DNA of 64,000 bases from Liquidambar formosana (GCA_039720395.1 CM077834.1:2190607-2254606), one strand, 5' to 3'. Shown: positions 10,601 to 24,950, counted from the first letter of the stretch. Notes: generated by a model not told the origin, from the letters alone. Translations and numbers: made by a program.

Positions 10601-13424
10601 CAAATTAATAAGAAAAGTATTCCTTTTTTGAAATGATAACAATTAACATTTGGTGGATGTAGCACCATTTTCCCAAATTGTCAACTCTCAATAGTCAATA
10701 CAAGTCCAAGAGCACGAGGTAGGAAAATCATGGAGAGAACACACCATTCTTCCGACATGTTTCCTTCTTTTGACATGTCCTCATATTTTTCTTACCAATT
10801 CAACACAAATCACCTAACACGCTAAACCATTGGATTACTAAGCTATATACAAGGTCAAGTCATGTCCTCCTTAAACTTTAATTACAAACATATAATCAAA
10901 TCATGATTTCCCCCCAAAAATATATTTATATATATAAAATACTGCCAGTTAGACTGATGAGGAAGCACATGCATTGAGGGCCGCAGTGCTAGGGAGGCTT
11001 TGACCTCCAAAATGTTTCGATAAACGTAGTCTCTCTAACAATTTGGAGTGGCAGTCCACACCCATTGAAGTGAAACTCTAGGACAAAAACCATCTTTGCG
11101 GCACAAATTATTTCTTCACATATTAATCAAAATATTAATTACGAATTAAACAATATGATTAATTTTTCCATTTCCATTAGGACTCCAGGAGCCCCCCACT
11201 TAAAAATTATCGCATGCTAAACACGTGTAGAGCAGCATGTGCAATCCACTTAATTTCTTGATTACTTTTGAACTTTCTTAATGAATTTTTGATGATTAGA
11301 TTGTCAATTTAGTGCTCCACTATGCTGAGTGGAGTGATTTGTCGTTAGCGATGGATTTTGACATTCGACATTGTTTAGGGATTAAGTTTTCGGATTAGCA
11401 TTATAGATAGAGTTGATTTTGTTGTTACTAAAGCAGCATAAAGCATCTTCATTTATCCTTAGCTTCTGAAAAGCTTTGAAGGCAAAGCAAATAACAATAT
11501 AGTAACATGTTAGGTCATTTCCCAAATATTAGCATTAGTTGCCGATTGCATGGTAGCCTAGTCAATTTTTCGATTATGTCTTGTCTCTTGTTTTTTTTCT
11601 TCCTCCTTGGTGAAGTTTTTTACTTGTAAGAGTGATACTATACACTGCTACGAGAAAACGCTAGAAAGAATTAGTTATTAGAAAATTAGACCAAATTTGG
11701 AATTTCAAATTGTACATATCATCACAGTGATGTGGCATACCAATCATCATCAACAGTGACATGGCATGCCACATAGACTTACCACACACACATGCTAGGT
11801 CGGTGACAATTTGTATAGAGCTTTTTCCAATTTATAAAAAGGAAGAAAGGATAAAAAGGGAAGAAAGAAAGAAATGGGTGGGGAGGTAGAAAAGTAACCA
11901 TTGATTAGTGCTTGACTTCCTCCGCGAGGTAAAGGAGGTCAAAAAGAAGAGAATGCCACCAGCAGTTAAGACCATGATGATGGATATACAGGTTCTCAGA
12001 AGTCCACATTTATAATGCGAGGCAATTAGGGAAATCAAAGCAAAGCATACCACCATGATAAAGTAAATAAAAAACCTACCTTTTAGGTTAAGGTAATATC
12101 TCTCTTCATATCATAACACGAAGTTGATCAAGTTTTGTTATTATTATTATTTATTAATCAATATAACCCCTATCCTTGACGCTCTTTAATATTAATGTTT
12201 TTCCATAAAGATTAAACCCGAAATCACTCCCGAAATCACTCGCTCAACAAGTTGGACAAATATCACTAAACTACCATCTTCTGCCAATGCTTGGTTTACT
12301 CAATTGATTCAACACATTCCCTGCACCGCAGTTACAGTGATGCAACCATGCTCCCACAGTGAATCTAGAAAGGGAAAACAAATCAATAAATGCTTTAATA
12401 TTCATGCTCTCAACAAGTTGCTTCGACACCTGAATTCTTCGCAAAAAGCATTGTTTTCAAACCTTCCAGTTTCCCGTCTTATAGTTTCGGGCCGTAAGGC
12501 GCTAAACATCCCAACAAAAAGGCACATCCACAAAATAGCACATTTCAAAAAAGGCACTAAACATCACCACCATGAGACAAATTGCAAGTAATCCTTCAAT
12601 AATTGAACCTCTCAGCACAAGCAAACCATGCCACATCGAGTTCAATATGGATAGCAAGTGTCAGACGATCACGTCTCAAGGAGCCATCAAAACTACTACA
12701 AAGAAGGTATTATTTTCCACGATTACACGTTGATAGCCAAAAAAGTACACAGATCTAGATCCCAAATGTGAAACAATATCCTCGCCTTAATTCACTGCCT
12801 CCACCAAGCCACCCAGCAATCAATGACTGTTCCATCATCGGGGTCAGCTCTTGCATGCTATTATTGCCCAGAAAGCAATATTTGCCATGCCATCATGCTG
12901 TTCGTTGATGTTAAAAGTAACAGATCAAACAAACACTATTATCTGATAATCAAACAACAATTATGCACAAAGGGATACTATAGATCGAAAATAACACATC
13001 TCAAACACAACATATAATACCAGCTTATTATGCGACTGTGTTGGGAGAAACTCCAATCAGTTCTGGAATGCTTACCCTCCATTAAATGATTGCCTAAATC
13101 TTTTAATCCATAAAGGTCAGTTAAATTAAAGATAGAGGAAAATTCCTACAAATTATGTTAATTGTACATAACAAGCTGCTATACCGCAATACAGCTTGAG
13201 TAGTTCCGCCTCCCCACTAGTATCTACTAACAAACACTAAGTTGTTTGGCACAAAATAAAACACTAAAAATTAAATTACAGTTGGGTAGTTGGCTGTACT
13301 CAGATTTGGACAAAATATTACATGGGAGCACAACACAGTGAATATGAAAAGGGTGCCAAAGGTGATACATCACTTACCATACCAATTTTTCCTGTAGTCA
13401 TGTAGTCGTGTTCTATCTTGATGG
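10601..13424. other. Intergenic, with the 3' flank of the DEK gene
   Basis: No supported gene. The frame 11832-12056 (minus) has hydrophobic stretches but no family resemblance or splice context. The stretch just below 13425 is probably the 3'UTR and terminator of the minus-strand DEK gene. Confidence 0.45.
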
Positions 13425-16400
13425 TCAAGCTTCCACCCCTTGACCAGCAGATGGCATTTCGTCTTTCTCACCATCACCTTCATCTTCTTCATCATCCGCC
13501 TCATCAGCAAGTTTGGTAAGTTCTTCTTGGATCATCAGCTTTATAGATGACTTTCTAGAAGTGAGATCCGTATCAAATTGCCGGGCTGAAAGAAAGCCAA
13601 AATTTTGTTAGGCAATGTCGATGTATTAAATTTCATTTTGACATTTCATTCCGGTCATCTCCAAAACAGAAATGTTTCGAAATGTTTCAAGAAAATATTG
13701 AGCAAACTATCAAAAGATTAGTGGATCCTTTTGAATTTTTCCATGACTCTAATTTAATAAATCTTGAAAATAATACATTTAAAATGCTAATAAACGGATG
13801 TTAGATCATTAAATGGGAACCTTTCCTATTCGCTCAAATAGTAGTGGAAGTGTTCAATGGAGGATATAGCTCTAGATACAGCTGAACAGCAAAAGGGATT
13901 AATGCAGCTAACCAAAGTAGTTTGGATGGCTTTATTGATTTTAGTTGAGTTGAACATGGGTTTCCAAGGAATGATTTAACCAGAAGAAAAAAAGGAACTA
14001 TTGATGGCTATTGTTTTGGCAACCACTATTCCAATAAAATGCGACATGAATGATTAGGAGTTTCTCAAGCAATTTGCCCACAATAGGAAAAGTTTGGACC
14101 AATTTATCTCATATAGTTTGGAAGGTAACATCTTTAGAGCTGATACTATAGAGTGGTACCATCAGAACACTCTCAAATCTGAGGATATTAAAAAGTCTAT
14201 TAATAATAAGTTATAATGAAGAGTATGTACCAAGTTGCTTCAAAATGTCAGTGAATGTAGCCTGCAAAACAAAAACAAGAACACCTTATGTTGAGATGAT
14301 ACAAAAACACTGATTCCTGAATGTCATAGGGAATGGACATGAAATAAAAGATTTTGAATTAGTCCAAAAAAAATAAAAATAAAGCAAAAACAAAGAAAGG
14401 GTATCAATTTGATTGTCGAGATATGGTAGGTAATAAAGAAACATTAGGACTCTTAAAATAGCCACCCCAACCCATTACAAAATTCCAATTTTTGTGTCTT
14501 CTTCTGTCTTCTCGGCCATCAAAAAGAGCACAAGGGCCCTTATGACCTTTAGAAGTGGACCCTAAAAATGGCATAATACCACCCATCCCTTTCTCTCCCA
14601 CACTCCTGTTGTGATTGCAGCACAACAATATGGTTTTTTTTTCTTCCTAAGAATTCAACACTTCTTTAGAATGATGAAAAAAAAATCTGATATTACTTCT
14701 AGGATGCCACTTTCCAGCAATAGGTTTTCAAATCTTCCATAATTTAGCTTACCAATTATACAACCACATTTTAGTAGCTCTCTAAGACAAACCCCGAATA
14801 ATCCCAATCTATGGCACTGGTGGTTCGTTCAAGAAAAATTGATGGTAGCCCGTATAAATAATTACCATCACATTAAGAGTGGCCATTAGTCCAAGCACTG
14901 TAATGGTAATATGCCATATGGATATCAGCTTTCTTACCGTATTGAAGTCAACTTCTTTAAGAATTTCACATATTGCATCTCGTAGCTCCTTATCACTAGG
15001 CCTCAATTTTCCCTCTTTTGGCTTGTCCTTCCCTTTCGCAACTCTTTTCCCTTCACAAATAGAGAATTTTTCAGTATGTTGATCATTAGGACTAAAACAT
15101 TCCTACCCAAATTTATATTCATTCTCTATTTCATAAGTAATAAATTCAAAGTCTATATTTTTCAAGACAAATTAAATTTTTTGCATACAAACCCTTTTGA
15201 ATCTTAGGAAATTTGATGAAACCCCAATGTTTCAATTTTCTTATATGAGAGAAAAACCAAAGAAGGCAACCACAACCCCCCCACCCATCCAAAAAAAAAA
15301 ACAAAAAAAAAACAAAAGCGATTTTGTTACCAGTTCTCTCCTTGGAGGCAGCTTTTGAAGGAGTTGACACCCTCTCCTTAGCTACCTTTCCATCTTTCTT
15401 CTTCCTGGAGAACACCTTTGGACTTGTATCACTAGTGTCATCAACCTTAGAGCGATTCGTTGATGATTTCTTAGGTGTCCTTTTTTTGGAAGGTGGACTG
15501 GATTTCTTTGGAATTGTAATTTTTTTGGTTTTAGTTCTTCCAGCAGATTCCTTCTTTGTAGATGATTTTTTTGAACTTCGTTTATTCTTTCCCACATCTT
15601 CTTCAGAATTGTCTTCAGATTCATTTTCTTTCTCCTCACTCTCAGAATGCTCAGGCATCTCATCCTCAGATCGATCCTCAACACCATTCTCATTTTGCTC
15701 TTCTTCATTTTCTTCTTCTTCATCTGATTCATCATCTGTCCCAGGTGCACTCTTCTTCTCCTCCCCTTTAGAAGTATCCTCAACCTTTCTCTGAATCTGT
15801 ACAGTATGCCAAACAAAGATATAGACAAACAGCAATAAATGGCATAAAGCCAGCTTAATGGACAGAGACGCAGACAAACACTTATACAAGCTAGCATGGC
15901 TTTTATTCTCCTTAATTTATTTGTTTTTCCTTCTTTCTTTTTTCCTTCTTTTTTTTTTTTTTTTTTTAAAATTATTTTCCTTTAGAAGCATCATTAGGTC
16001 TGCAGAGAAAATCAACATGCATTCATCATAAAATCTTATCACTCCCTAATTTTATTGGAAACGGAAATTGAAAATTGCAGACACACCACAGTAAAAACAG
16101 AAGCCAGGGGGGAACGATGGAAAAATCAATTTAAATTATTTATTTTGAAAAGGTGGTTATGAGAGAATTAGAAAATTACGGGATAGGGTGGTTATAAAAG
16201 AACTAAGAGAATAACTACCCCATCCATTCACAATAACTCATGAATGTTATATAAATATGGGCTTTTTTCGGAATAAAAAATTTGACACACCAACGTAGGA
16301 GTGCCTTCCCTTTATATTAGTATAGATTTATCTCCCCACTCATATCATTTCATACTGATGCAAAACGAATGAAAGAAACAGAGGGTCCACAACTATTTAA

Positions 16401-19400
16401 TTAATCAAAATACTTGCATCGAGAATATATTATGCGGGAATTGGAGCATTATCAAAACTATAGCAGCTGCAACAGAAGTACAGCTTAGAGCACCACACCT
16501 AAATCCTGGGATAATAATAAATGTCATTTATACTCTTATAACTTCAACAAAGGGATGCCCTATTACTTACTCACAACTGGATACAAGAAACAATAGAGTG
16601 GTGACAAAAAGAGCATGAACTGAGTGAAATAAAATTCCACTCTCTTAACCCCAAGGGGTAGCTCATTTGGCACGGGATCCCGCCTCAGGAAGAGGAGGTC
16701 TTGAGTTCAACTCTTGCTAAACCCCGTGGGGCTACCCACACAAGGTTCCATGGTTCTCATGGGCCTTGGACTTACTTGGTTCATATGGGTTGTGGGGTCT
16801 TATATGCGCCTGAGGTTTGCCTGAAGGGCTTCCTCGTTATTAAAAAAAAAAAAAAAATACAAATCCACTCTTAAAAGAAAGGAATGGAAGTACAAATTGT
16901 AGCCCTTTATATATCAAACATAAAAGAGTACCACACTATGAAAAAGTAAATTCATTAATCATTCTATACTGAATAAATCAATAATCACATACTGATATTA
17001 GCAAGAACAGAGTGCTACCTTTGCTGGCCGTTTTGAAGGTGTGCCCCCAGACGATGATGAACTTCGTTTGATCACCCTCTTGCGCTTGCCCTTGCTTGAC
17101 TGGTACAGAACATTAAACCAATAAAAAGGCCAAAGCAAGATAGCATCTCTCTCTGCAAAAGGAATTTAAGTAACAATCATGCAGCTAATGTAAACAAACC
17201 TGCTCTTTTTCTGCAAGTAACACATCAGTTGTAGGATGAGGAGCCACCAAAAATTCAATCAGCTTTGCAACAATATCTTCCTGCATGTGCATCTCAAACT
17301 CATTATAATCTTATGATGGCATGTTCACCTCCAATAAAATCAAATCTAGTGTTTTAATGTAGGCTGCCTAGTTATATGCTTACTAGGCACTTCAGCCTCT
17401 AAAGGAAAATTAGATTAAGTCTTGTCCTTGACACTCTATGATGCATCCATTTAAAGTATTTAATTGGTGGGCATGGTCATAGATGGTTTGTGTGTAACAA
17501 GCAGCAGTAATGAATCAACAGACCTTCCTTGTGGTAGCCTTGGCTATCGGTATGTCAAGCACATCACAGAATTCCACCAATTTCTCTTTAACACACTTGT
17601 CGAACTTCTCTTTTACTTTTATTTTTTGCTTTTCCTGCAATGACAACAAACTTTAGTAATGGAAGCTCAAGTGGACAGTCTTCCATACTAGCCCTCACTA
17701 TCTTATTCAAACTGAGCAGTTAATGACTAGATGATGAACAGATAATTTCTTAAAACATGCTGTACATGAGAAATATCTTCTACATAATCTTTTTTACCTC
17801 ATTTTCATGCCACACAAAGCCAGAAAATCGGGATATGTTAGTCTTGACCTGAAATGCCTGCAGAAAGTAAATAATTGGAGTCATGTAGAAGCAAGATTAA
17901 AATACTCAACAACAGCATGTGGACAGAATCAATTACAGAGCCTACACAGTTGAAAACAAAGAAAATAACTTAACTGATTCCTATTAAAGGATGAAGTCAA
18001 TCCAATAGATGAGAATAGGGGAATAAGCAGAAAATGTAATGCATCCCTGTGTTACTGTTATATACTTTTCCCTTTACACAATTCACAGGAGGGATTCAAC
18101 AAAAAAGCATAAATTCATGGGTATCCATATCATCATCAGGAAATCAAATTTAGTTCTATTGATTAGACTATTAATGCCATAAATTTAAGGAGGTGTCCTA
18201 ACGTGTTAGAACTTAGAAGCATAGGGTGAGAATCGCTTATTTCGTATCCATATAGTTCATCATGTTGTGCATCATCCACATATACCATCAAACTTAGTTC
18301 TGATGATGTTTCAATTTTACACCTGGAAATATGAACACCATACAGAGCAATGCTCATTGGAAGTGGAAGTGAGAGTTAATTACATCACAAAGGATCTCAA
18401 GATAAAAGAACATAAATAAGAAAAAGAAATATGTTACATTTTCTATAATTACTTCTGAAATAACTGTTTAAAGTCATTACCACTTCATAAAAACACTAAT
18501 TACATCATGTTCAAATCTGGTTTTAAATTTAAAGATCTTGACAATTTGCCAATAAAATGGTCAGCATCCTTTTTTGCAAGGCAAAGGAAAAACCTTGAAG
18601 ATGAGCCTCAACTCCAGGATCCTAAAAGCATCTTAACAGTATAGACTTAATGCATAATACATAAAAATCAACATCTAAAAAAGAAGCGCGCGCGCGAGCC
18701 GGGGGGGGGGGGGGGGGGGGGAACAGTATAACAGATATATAGATCACAGTTAACCAAATTTCTATCACCTTTCCTCTCCTTCCACCAAAGAGAATTGTAT
18801 GAAGCAATTTAAAAGTGTCATCGGTCTTCTTTCTGGACAACTTGAATGCCACTGAAACAGAAAACATGGTTCAGACTACACCACTTCATTCATCTAACAT
18901 CCTGAATAAAAAAACATATCAAATGCCAAACAAAATGGAAAGATGATTTGTTCCCATAATCTTGCACCTCTCATAAAATCAGTAAAAAGGTAGAAAAACA
19001 AAACAAAACAAATAATTCACATAAAAAAAAGAGCAAATTACAAACAAGATTCACAACGTTATGCAAGTTTTTAAGTTTCACAGATACTTTTATAGTGCTG
19101 CATATAAAACTTTCTATAGAATCTTACTGGCAATAACACGTGGAACAAGGACACCTACTAACATTCATTAGCAACTATTAAGCCCATTGATATCCAGAGT
19201 TAGCACCCTCGACGCCAGCTTGAGGCCTTTACATAAGTTGGTAAGTTGACAAAAATAATGTTTTGTCCATAGGCCATGAAAACAACAAATTTAAGACGCA
19301 ACTTGCAAGGACTTAGGCTCCAAATGTTGCCCTCAAAATTTGTGAGGACTTTATAACTTCAAATTTCCAATAGTATGGGATGTGACAGAATTCTCAACTA

Positions 19401-22284
19401 AAGCTCAATGGGAAGTAGGAACACGGACTTAACTCTAAAGTTTGTGCATCAAAACTTTGTAACAACTAACAAAACTTCATAAATAAGAGCAGGAAAAAAA
19501 CATCAAATCATAAACACAATTCATGGAAAACTGCTACTGAATTCACAATTCACCTTAAGAGCAAACCGTTTGTGGTGTTTATGAATGATGTAGTACTAAG
19601 TTGTCTGCTTGAAAGCACACAAGGAACACAAAGGAAGCAACCTTTAGCTTAGAAAATTACAAGTCCATTGATGACCAACCAATATCAGCACAGCCCACTG
19701 AAACTATTAAGTCCTTTATAAAAACCGTCGCTAAAGATAACATTTACAGGATTGAACAAAAAATATAAAATCATATCATAAATAATGAAGTATACCTACT
19801 GGCTGTGATTTAATAAATTTGGACGAGTCTTCACCACTCTCCAAATAAGTAATAAATCATGATATTTAGCTGAAAGAACGTCTAAAAGGAACATCAATCT
19901 AGAACACACATTTAAACTGCTGCCTGACCTTTAATTTCTACAACATCTATAGATCAGCCATTAGTGTGGCATTTATCCCCAGGTCTTCAGCATTTACACC
20001 GCTTAAGTGGGCGGTTACCTTGCTTGAGACCAGGAATTAGTCGGGTCTTGCACCGGGATATCTTGAAGCCCTCCCTCACCACCTCCCCCCCACCCAAAAA
20101 AAAAAACAAAAAAAAAATGAATTAAAATAAAAAAACTATGTCGACATGATATGAGTGTACCGAACTCTTCAAAATAGTGGAAAATATATGGAAGCAAACG
20201 AATCTGACACTTAGATACACACCCGTACTTAGGTCCATGTAACATAGCACACCCATACTCCATGATCTTCAGTATCGATCTCGGTCACAGATCAATAAGA
20301 TGCAATACAACTAGGTATTGGTTGATACCCAGTGATTGCAGAAATAATGTGTAAAATATTCAATAAATCAAAAATATAAAACACACTGCAACAATGCAAA
20401 GAGTTATGAGAAATGAGTACATTAATGTGTTATCACATTGCTCTATCATATATGTGGTATCACATTGCTCTATCATACTACTACATAAGATTAGGATGCT
20501 ACGCACTCAAAACTGCTGTAGTTGTAGTTCCATTTCTCAATGCAGAAGGAAATAAAGTGTCCAGAACTACTATAGAAAATTACATATGATCTTTCCCATC
20601 CAACATTAGAAGCTTCTTTCCTCAGTTATAGGCTCAACGCCTCAACCAACCCAGGCTTTAGGATACTACATCAACTTATAGAGTACAGTTGTTTGGATAT
20701 TTGGGATTTGATTTAAGATCTTTAGATCTAAAACATCATTCATGAAATCTATCGTTTGCAAAATTGCTACTGAAACAAGAATATATTGTTCAATAGCTCT
20801 TTCTCACTAAAAGACACTCAAACGTTCACTGAAATTACATTATTTCTGTTGAAATGCACCTTTTTGGTGGAAACTATGGAGCTTCAAAAGTCCATGTAAG
20901 TATTGTTTCAAGCCAGAAAACAGAAACCTTCCTAATGTTCCGAAAGAAATGTATAGAAATTTAATACCATGATTATATATTAAAATCCAAATTCCTATTT
21001 TAAATTCCTCACACGTGACTCTACAGCTATCAAAACCTTCATCCTTGTTGTAAATTATTGAAGTGTACAAAATAAATCTCTAGATATAATTATTACAGCA
21101 TAAAGAAATGAAACAAATTTCATAGATACCCCAATTCCGCAGATGTGGGATATCTATGTACAATCCAACATTTCTTGAAGACATTTATCACAAAGAAACC
21201 ATTAAATTGGTCTAGACTATAATCAAATCATCCACAATGAGAGCACTTCATCAGAAGGAAGATTCCGTTTCCATATTAACAAAGACATAAATGTCAATTT
21301 CATATCTAAATTGAGCATCTCCTTGAAAGATGGGAAGTTGGTGCCACTTTCCAGTATAATAATATGATGCAATCGAACTTCTGTGTTTGTAATGAAAGAA
21401 TAATAAATGAAAATAGACCAAAAATAAGACAACAAATAAAGAGAAAGGAAATCATATAGTGCAACTGTTGATGAATAATTGCCATCTGGAAGCCAGCACA
21501 GGAAAAAAGAAAACATCTTCTTGAATGAAACCAGTACAGAAAACAACAACCTACAATAATTTCAAAAGCATTTCTTTATCATAAACAAAATCACTATTTA
21601 TCTCCTGAATTAGGAAACAGAGTTACTATGTCCTAAAAGGGTCAGCAAGATTGAAGAGAGGGGGGGGGGGGGGGGGATAAAAAAAATCAGTTTTTCTATA
21701 GGGAAAAATACATACTGAAGAAAGAAAAAAAGCATAAAAATCATATTACATACGAAGCCAACATAAGCAAAGAATCATACCATTAGGTATATCTTTCAGT
21801 GCGGTACCACGGCCCTGCAAACCCAAGTAAACTAAGACATAAATTTCACCAAAACAGGCAATTTAAACTTTATAAAATAAGATCCAAAAAAAAAAAAAAT
21901 GGGGAACACCTTTTCAATGTGGAATTCCTTGACCACTTCTTTCTCAATAGATGCCACCAGCCTTTCAACAGATTTCCGCTCACGTACAGGACGCTCAATA
22001 CCAGAAGTTGCCGGAGTCCTTTGCTCCTGCTCTTTTTTTTCTTCCACTTTCTTTGTCTTGCCCTTGACCTTCTCCCCACCACTCTTTCCCCTCACACGCT
22101 TCTTCGACCCTTTTTTCTCTTTACTCCCTCCTGCCTTATCTGTTTCCTCACCAGACCCATCAACCTTCTCTGCCATCTTATCTTCGCCTTTATCCTTTTC
22201 TTCGCTTTGTTCCTTATCTTCAGTTTCCTCTTTTTCTTTTGATCCACTTTCCTCTTCCATTGCCTCTGTTTTGGGTTCATTCTT

Positions 22285-22317
<33 letters not shown>

Positions 22318-22542
22318 TTCTTTTGCTTCCTCTTTAGTTTTCTTATCTTCCTTGACCTCTGGATCTTCATCCATTTTCTCAGTCTCAACTTTCTCCTCGT
22401 CTTTGCTATCTTCTTCCATTTCTTTTACTCCACAATTTTCATCCTCTTTCTTCTCGGTCATCACTGCACCGGTTTTTTCCGGTGGACCAGTCCCATTTGC
22501 CACTGTCTCAGCACCTTTAGTCTCCTTATCTTCCTCACCCAT
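13425..22542 (-). CDS. DEK-domain chromatin-associated protein (DEK3-like), 11 coding exons
   Basis: Nuclear chromatin architectural protein; plant DEK3 binds histones and nucleosomes and affects topology and gene expression. Exons read on the minus strand: 22542-21910, 21814-21781, 18851-18769, 17857-17798, 17634-17524, 17280-17200, 17099-17019, 15796-15331, 15050-14938, 14261-14231, 13585-13425. All junctions are GT/AG and in phase, giving about 617 residues. The N-terminal ~190 residues are Glu/Lys-rich, including a Glu run from a GAA tract. The central DEK/SAP-like region (about 190-335) contains RPVRERKSVERLVAS, GRGTALKDIPNVAFKLSRKK, NISRFSGFVW and a fold ending EDIVAKLIEFLVAPHPT. A basic/acidic linker follows, then the DEK C-terminal domain (about 530-590, LRPSDKELRDAICEILKEVDF...SRKSSIKLMIQEEL). 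The acceptor of the 15050 exon is the least certain junction. No lesion is seen. Confidence 0.93.
16648..16857 (+). mobile_element. tRNA-derived SINE in a DEK intron
   Basis: An A box (TAGCTCATTTGG, 16659-16670) and a B box (GGTCTTGAGTTCAACTC, 16697-16713) lie about 30 bases apart. The element ends in a 16-base poly-A tail (16842-16857). Flanks look like an imperfect target duplication: AATTCCACTCTCTTA before, AAATCCACTCTTA after. The length of about 210 bp suits a plant SINE. It sits inside an intron of the DEK gene, antisense to it. Confidence 0.8.
18700..18721 (+). repeat. Poly-G tract in a DEK intron
   Basis: An uninterrupted run of about 20 G follows an alternating GCGCGCGC stretch. It lies about 50 bases inside the intron after the 18851-18769 exon, so the pre-mRNA carries poly-C. 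A second G run of about 18 bases is at 21661-21676 in the preceding intron. Confidence 0.85.
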
Positions 22543-22546
22543 AATT

Positions 22547-23002
22547 GCTCCAACAGAACAAACTCTCTTTAAAAACGCTCGGTTAGCTTGGAGGACAACA
22601 AACTGGCAAAATAAAAAATAAAAACATCATCTTTACATCAAATTTAATTCCAGGCAGCCAAAAATGTCAAAGAAACAATCTTACCCACTAGCAACCAACA
22701 AGAAACAACTGAAACTTTTGGGGAAGAAAACATTTTAAAAAAATTCAGAGTGCAAAGAGTAAATTTTCCTATGAAGAAATTGAAAATGCATGAATTCCAC
22801 AAGCTTCTCAATAAAATACCCGTTTTGAGATGTATGGGTCCTCAAAGAAACTTTCTTTTCCTCTCCATAAATATTTCCCAGGAACCATTTTCCGTCAAAA
22901 CAAACAGAACCATAAATATTAAAGGAATTTTTTAGCATAAAATGGAGAAAACTATCAACATTTAACTCTCTCTCTCTCTCTCTCTGTCTCTCTGCCTCTC
23001 TC

Positions 23003-23066
<64 letters not shown>

Positions 23067-23335
23067 GATATATGGATTTCGAAAATGAGCTATAACAAAT
23101 CAAACTATTTCCTAGGAACTAACTGAAAATACAAGAATTTCACCAAGTGTCTCAATAAAATATCCGCTTTGAGATAAATGGGTCCTCAAAATAACATTTT
23201 CTCTCCATCAAAATTTTCCAGGAACCATTTTCCATCGAAACAAACAGTACCATAAAGATAAAAATAATTAAATAATAATAATATGGATTGGAGACAATGA
23301 TCAACATGTAAGTCTACATATATATATATGTGTGT

Positions 23336-23366
<31 letters not shown>

Positions 23367-23830
23367 GAAAATGAGCTATAGCAAAGCAAGCTGAAATCTG
23401 TTTACACCAATCTTCAGTATAAAAAAAAACCACAAAATCATCAAAACCCACAAAAGGGAACCTAATATTTTCCATAAAATGTAAAACACATACCCGAAAC
23501 ATGCTTCAGACCCCTAACAAGATCTACGAAAGCTTCAATAGACCCACACACAGTGACAGAAAAGGAAAACAATTTCCCAGCAAAACAGTAAAAAAAATAA
23601 TTCATATTTTGAGAATTTTCAGAAACATTTCAAAACCCTAAGCCCTGAAAATGAAAATTCCAGGAGTAAAGCCCATACAAAAATAAGACAGATAATTCAT
23701 ACATAATTGAGAGAGAAGAGTTGCAGAAAATATACAGATGCTTACAGAAATCCGAAGGCTATTCTGAAGATTTGTGAGCTACGGAGAGAGAGAGAGTTTG
23801 GAGAGAGAGAGCGATATATACACTCAGTGA
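22547..23830 (-). promoter_or_regulatory. DEK gene 5' leader with 5'UTR intron and core promoter
   Basis: A splice donor (TTTCT|GTAAGC) at 23746/23745 and an acceptor-like GCCAG near 22605 suggest a 5'UTR intron of about 1.1 kb upstream of the ATG at 22542. A TATATAT box on the minus strand at about 23813-23820 lies just before a GA/CT-rich leader (23760-23812), so transcription probably starts near 23790. The intron holds a segmental duplication and CT, TA and TG microsatellites. Confidence 0.55.
22768..23392. repeat. Two-copy tandem duplication in the DEK 5'UTR intron
   Basis: Unit A (22768-23106) and unit B (23111-23392) share CTCAATAAAATA-CC, GGGTCCTCAAA, CCAGGAACCATTTTCC, AAACAAACAG-ACCATAAA and GAAAATGAGCTATA in the same order, each followed by a dinucleotide microsatellite (CT/TA in A, TA/TG in B). 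Divergence is moderate, so the duplication is not recent. Confidence 0.8.
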
Positions 23831-23899
23831 GTCGCTCTTTCTTCGTTTTCCCACATGGGAGTTTTTCTGCGAGTTTAGGGTTTATATATGTCGGATTTC

Positions 23900-24950
23900 A
23901 AAATCCGGATTTTAAATGCAGTTAATTGCCATGTTGGATAAGAGTGTCAGATAGAAGGTAGCAGTTTCAATTTTCAAAAGCAGGAAGTGGATCGACGGCT
24001 ATGATGTGGTGTGGTTTGGGCATCTTGGGGAAATGGATGGTTGGGATTTGATATTCGGTTGGGTTTGGGAGCATCTGCTTTACAGTTTATACTAGTCCTT
24101 GGGTTTTGACTAGGGTGGGGGAGATAATAAATTAGGAATAATGCTGATGATATTCTTTACATGATTTTTAATTCTTAACTTGATGAATCTCACAAGATTT
24201 AATGATATCATTATTACTGCATTAATTATTTTTTCACTTCGTTTTTTCAAGACCTTTTGGATCTAATCTAATCAAGGGAAAAAATCGTGTCATTCGATCT
24301 TAATCATATTTATATCAATGTATATATAAGGATAAAATCAATAATTTATGCACTATGCGATTGGTTTCAAATTCACTATTTTAGTACAAATATTTGGTTA
24401 ATGGGATGGGTTAGTGTGAGAGACTGTTTTGGTTACTATAACGTTATCGTAGTACTTATTTAGTAATAAGAATTTATTCGATTTCCAGTACAACATTGTA
24501 GAAATGTTGCTTAGTTTGTATTCATCGTAAGATGTTTTATTGGCGCACATTATGAAATAACTTGGTTCATTTAGGTAGGTTTAGCCTCAACTCATAATCA
24601 AACTGACTTAATTAAAGTTTTCTTTTTTCTTAACCCATAATTAGAGCATATACTAATAAAACCAAATCAACTTAACCCAACCTAACCAATTCAAAATCCA
24701 AGTTGGTTTGAATTTCAAAAAAAAAAAAAAAGAAATTTCCAAGTTGGTTTGGTTCTTTCAATTGGAAAGAAAGAAATCAAAAATGGAAAACCCAATTTGA
24801 GTAGCCATGGGTTGGCCCAACATATGTTCGGGTATGTCTGGCAGGCTTCCAAGCTCCAACTCAAACTACGTTTAGGTCGACTAACAAGAGTTCAATTTGG
24901 GCTTGATCGGGACAACAATAAGCTTGGAATAAGTTGCCCCCTATATTTTT
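23900..24950. other. Intergenic, AT-rich
   Basis: DEK promoter-distal flank and non-coding DNA. The frame 24749-24973 is not recognisable. No gene is supported. Confidence 0.4.

Noticed and set aside
11832..12056. 74-residue hydrophobic minus-strand frame
   Set aside because: Hydrophobic residues come from AAG/AAA-rich DNA read backwards; no recognisable family or gene context.
16648..16730. A tRNA gene
   Set aside because: A and B boxes are present, but there is no closed acceptor stem or anticodon arm, and the poly-A tail marks a SINE.
21899..22621. 240-residue Ser-rich plus-strand frame
   Set aside because: Antisense shadow of the Glu/Lys-rich first exon of the DEK gene.
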